Part shown: one piece after another, positions 4,148-6,069 of the stretch | Numbering within the stretch: the stretch's first letter is position 1 | Layout of the letters: each line of letters starts with the position of its first letter | Program-made: the position numbers and the translations under genes | Notes under the pieces: model-generated | Told to the model about the DNA's origin: nothing | The model's input: the letters and a program-made list of their open reading frames with translations, nothing else | Database searches by the model: none | From: Planctomycetota bacterium | Lineage (GTDB): Bacteria; Planctomycetota; Brocadiia; JAJRTI01 | Length of the DNA: 6,069 bases | Reading direction: 5' to 3' | Assembly: GCA_024278415.1 (NCBI GenBank) | Contig: JAJRTI010000972.1 | Coordinates: 1-6,069 of the forward strand

Positions 4148-6069
4148 ATGAAAATCATCCCCGCACACATGACGCTCGTGCTGTTGATTGCCCAATGGGG
4201 CGAGGCCGCGCTTCTGCCCATCCGAACGCGCGTGGTCGCCCGGAAGGAGAACTGGATCGACGCGGGGGGCCGATGGGAGGTTGACTTGCCCAAGGTGAAG
4301 CTGTCCGATGGGCAGCGCGTGCTGCTTGCGCTCGATGCGCGGCTCGACAGCGCCGGCCGGGGCGGGTGCAACTTTGTGTTCCGCGTCGAGGTGAACGGCC
4401 GCGTGTTGGGTCAGTCCCGCGATTGGCCGCGGTTGCTCAACAAGCCGGCCAAGTACCGTTTGAAGAACTACGCCGGCCAAGACTTCTACTGGTTCCGGCG
4501 CTCGACCCACGGCTGGTCCACCATCTTCGGCCCGGACTTCAAAGGAGGCAGCGTCGTGGGCGGGCACGACTTCGACTTCGTGTGGGACATTACGGACCGA
4601 TACGTCCGCGAGGGAGGCAATCGGCTGACCATCAGCCACATCTATCCCAACATGCCGAAGTATACGAAGGGCCGCGGCAAGCTCGTGGTGCGCAACGTGC
4701 TGCTGTGGATCGCGGACGCGCAGCGTGTGGCGGAGGCCGCCCAAGCGCTGCGCACTGCGAGCGGGCACAAGCCTGTGGTGAAACCGGCCGTGAACGAAGT
4801 GCGCGGGGAAGAAGTTGGCGAGCGGCCGTACGAACTCGTGCGCGCGGGGAGAGAAGACCGGCCCGCGCCGTTGGTGACGTTTGACGACCTGTCCGGCTGG
4901 GAAGTCGCGCTCTACGACGGAGCGACGGCCACGCTCGAACGCTCACGCGAGCAACGCATCTGGGGTGACCACTCGGCAAAGCTCACATATGAGTTGCCGG
5001 CGACCGAGGCGCAGATCGTGCTGAGACCCCGGATGCCCATCGCGATTCCGGGCACGTTCGACTGCGTCAACCTGTGGGTGTACGGAGGCAAGGACTACTT
5101 CCTGAAGGCTCCGCCGAGCGTGCCGACGATCTACGTGCGCATCGTCGACGCAAGCGGCGAGTTCCACGAGGTCGGGCTTGGGTGTGTGAACCAGAACTAT
5201 TGGTTCCTCCAGCACGCCAAGTTCGCGGGATTCCGCTGGCCCGGCGAGTATGGCTGGCCCACGTACGAGAGTTGGTCCGGCAACGGCGACCTGAAGATCG
5301 ACTTCCCCGCGAAGTTCGTCGCGATCGTCGTGGGCGACAGCAAGACGGCCAAGCCCATGACGCTGTGGCTCGACTCGCTCGCTTTCTATACCGAGAAGCG
5401 CGCCGCGGCCGCGATCGATCCGCCCGCTGCGGAGCCCAAGTATCCCACGACGGCGGACACGATCCTGCCCACGTGCAAGGGCCGGCGGATGAACGTCACG
5501 GAGAAGGCGGGCAAGGGGTTCCGGCTCATGTACGAGGGCGACGACGGCAAGCTGTGCTACACGATCTCGAACGAGACGGGCACGCTGTCCGACGTGACGG
5601 CCTCATGGAACGGCCGCGACCCCTTCACGCCCATGTCCCAGGGCGGCATCGTCTTCGACGGCCGGCAGAAGCCTGTGTCCGCGATCCTCGTTGCAGCGCG
5701 CTTGAAATCGCCGTGGGTGGAGACTGAGTGGGACGCGGCCGGGCATCGCTACACGCTGCGCTATCGCATCAAGGGCAAGACGCTTATCGTCGATGCGCTC
5801 GCGGCCGACACCGCGGGCCGCGAGTTTGTGTTCGGCCGGGCCAAGGGCCTCAAGAACGCGAAGCTCATCGAGGTTCCTTACCTCAGCATCGAGCCAGTCA
5901 AGGGCCCCAACGTGATCTACTCCGACGAGCTGTTCATGCTCGGTCTGCTCGACTGGTACAACACGAATGCGTCGACGTTCGACGGGACATCGGAGCGGGT
6001 GTCGCACACAGAGGCGTCGTTCAATGCGGGCTCGAAGTACATGCCGCTCACGGACGGGCGCTACCATCC
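4148..6069 (+). CDS. Large secreted multidomain protein, probably carbohydrate-binding or carbohydrate-active (5' 640 codons only)
   Basis: The frame is open from ATG 4148 to the last base, so the C-terminus is missing. Residues 1-20 look like a signal peptide (Lys2, hydrophobic MTLVLLIA 8-15, likely cut after Ala20), implying export. Residues about 25-190 look like a beta-sandwich; the segment 144-164 (FVWDITDRYVREGGNRLTI) resembles the jelly-roll domains of beta-galactosidases. Residues 244-415 look like a second galactose-binding/CBM-type module, from TFDDLSGWEV to LWLDSLAFY. The region from about 430 on is again beta-rich and ends near LLDWYNTNAS (about 600-609). No catalytic residues can be assigned. 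I do not recognise the family; a glycoside hydrolase with N-terminal binding modules is a guess. No Shine-Dalgarno site precedes ATG 4148; ATG 4169 or GTG 4106 are alternatives. It follows hepT by 64 bp with no terminator between them, but a shared function is not implied. Confidence 0.8.
   Translation, partial: MKIIPAHMTLVLLIAQWGEAALLPIRTRVVARKENWIDAGGRWEVDLPKVKLSDGQRVLLALDARLDSAGRGGCNFVFRVEVNGRVLGQSRDWPRLLNKPAKYRLKNYAGQDFYWFRRSTHGWSTIFGPDFKGGSVVGGHDFDFVWDITDRYVREGGNRLTISHIYPNMPKYTKGRGKLVVRNVLLWIADAQRVAEAAQALRTASGHKPVVKPAVNEVRGEEVGERPYELVRAGREDRPAPLVTFDDLSGWEVALYDGATATLERSREQRIWGDHSAKLTYELPATEAQIVLRPRMPIAIPGTFDCVNLWVYGGKDYFLKAPPSVPTIYVRIVDASGEFHEVGLGCVNQNYWFLQHAKFAGFRWPGEYGWPTYESWSGNGDLKIDFPAKFVAIVVGDSKTAKPMTLWLDSLAFYTEKRAAAAIDPPAAEPKYPTTADTILPTCKGRRMNVTEKAGKGFRLMYEGDDGKLCYTISNETGTLSDVTASWNGRDPFTPMSQGGIVFDGRQKPVSAILVAARLKSPWVETEWDAAGHRYTLRYRIKGKTLIVDALAADTAGREFVFGRAKGLKNAKLIEVPYLSIEPVKGPNVIYSDELFMLGLLDWYNTNASTFDGTSERVSHTEASFNAGSKYMPLTDGRYH

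Noticed and set aside
3896..4768. Minus-strand open frame (290 codons) opposite hepT and the secreted protein
   Set aside because: It runs across the end of one supported gene and the start of another, and its product shows no family features; it is an antisense shadow.
5074..5727. Plus-strand open frame (217 codons) within the secreted-protein gene
   Set aside because: It is out of frame with the 640-codon frame that has a signal peptide and recognisable beta-sandwich segments; the product is Arg-rich low complexity.

Overview
The window looks like chromosomal DNA from a GC-rich bacterium. It has dense coding, an MNT/HEPN toxin-antitoxin pair, glycan-related genes and a long secreted protein of the kind common in uncultivated, polysaccharide-degrading lineages (for example Planctomycetota-Verrucomicrobiota relatives, Hydrogenedentota or Armatimonadota). 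The phylum cannot be fixed from the sequence; the lineage is an inference. Because of the high GC content, long open frames appear on the wrong strand opposite almost every real gene. The two largest real genes run off the ends of the window.

Left part, minus strand (3218 down to 1): a two-gene operon read leftwards. The first gene (3218-1368) encodes a 616-residue protein. It joins a GT-B, GT4-type glycosyltransferase (about residues 1-346) to a thymidylate-kinase-like P-loop kinase (about 390-616) through a Pro/Gly/Ser-rich linker. The DNA of that linker is rich in inverted repeats. The second gene overlaps the first by 8 bp (ATGGGTAA) and encodes an alkaline-phosphatase-superfamily type I phosphodiesterase/nucleotide pyrophosphatase with a complete set of predicted metal ligands. 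Its C-terminal end lies beyond base 1. A sugar transferase, a nucleotide- or phosphoryl-handling kinase and a phosphodiesterase made from one transcript suggest surface-glycan or activated-sugar metabolism. The substrates are unknown.

Middle (3219-4083): a 162-bp divergent intergenic region carries weak sigma70-like promoter candidates on both strands and a 10-bp palindrome. It is followed on the plus strand by a compact toxin-antitoxin module: an 89-residue MntA-type nucleotidyltransferase and a 146-residue HepT-like HEPN RNase. These also overlap by 8 bp (ATGGCTAG). The HepT start is at 3643, well inside a longer open frame.

Right part (4148-6069, plus strand): the first 640 codons of a large, probably secreted protein. 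It has a signal peptide, two predicted beta-sandwich (galactose-binding/CBM-like) regions and a further beta-rich region that is cut by the window end. It may be a carbohydrate-active enzyme or binding protein, but no catalytic domain is visible.

No rRNA, tRNA, CRISPR array, insertion sequence or convincing intrinsic terminator was seen. The points most worth a second look are the glycosyltransferase-kinase fusion with its palindromic linker, its coupling to the phosphodiesterase, the shortened nucleotidyltransferase motif of the MNT protein, and the unrecognised secreted protein.
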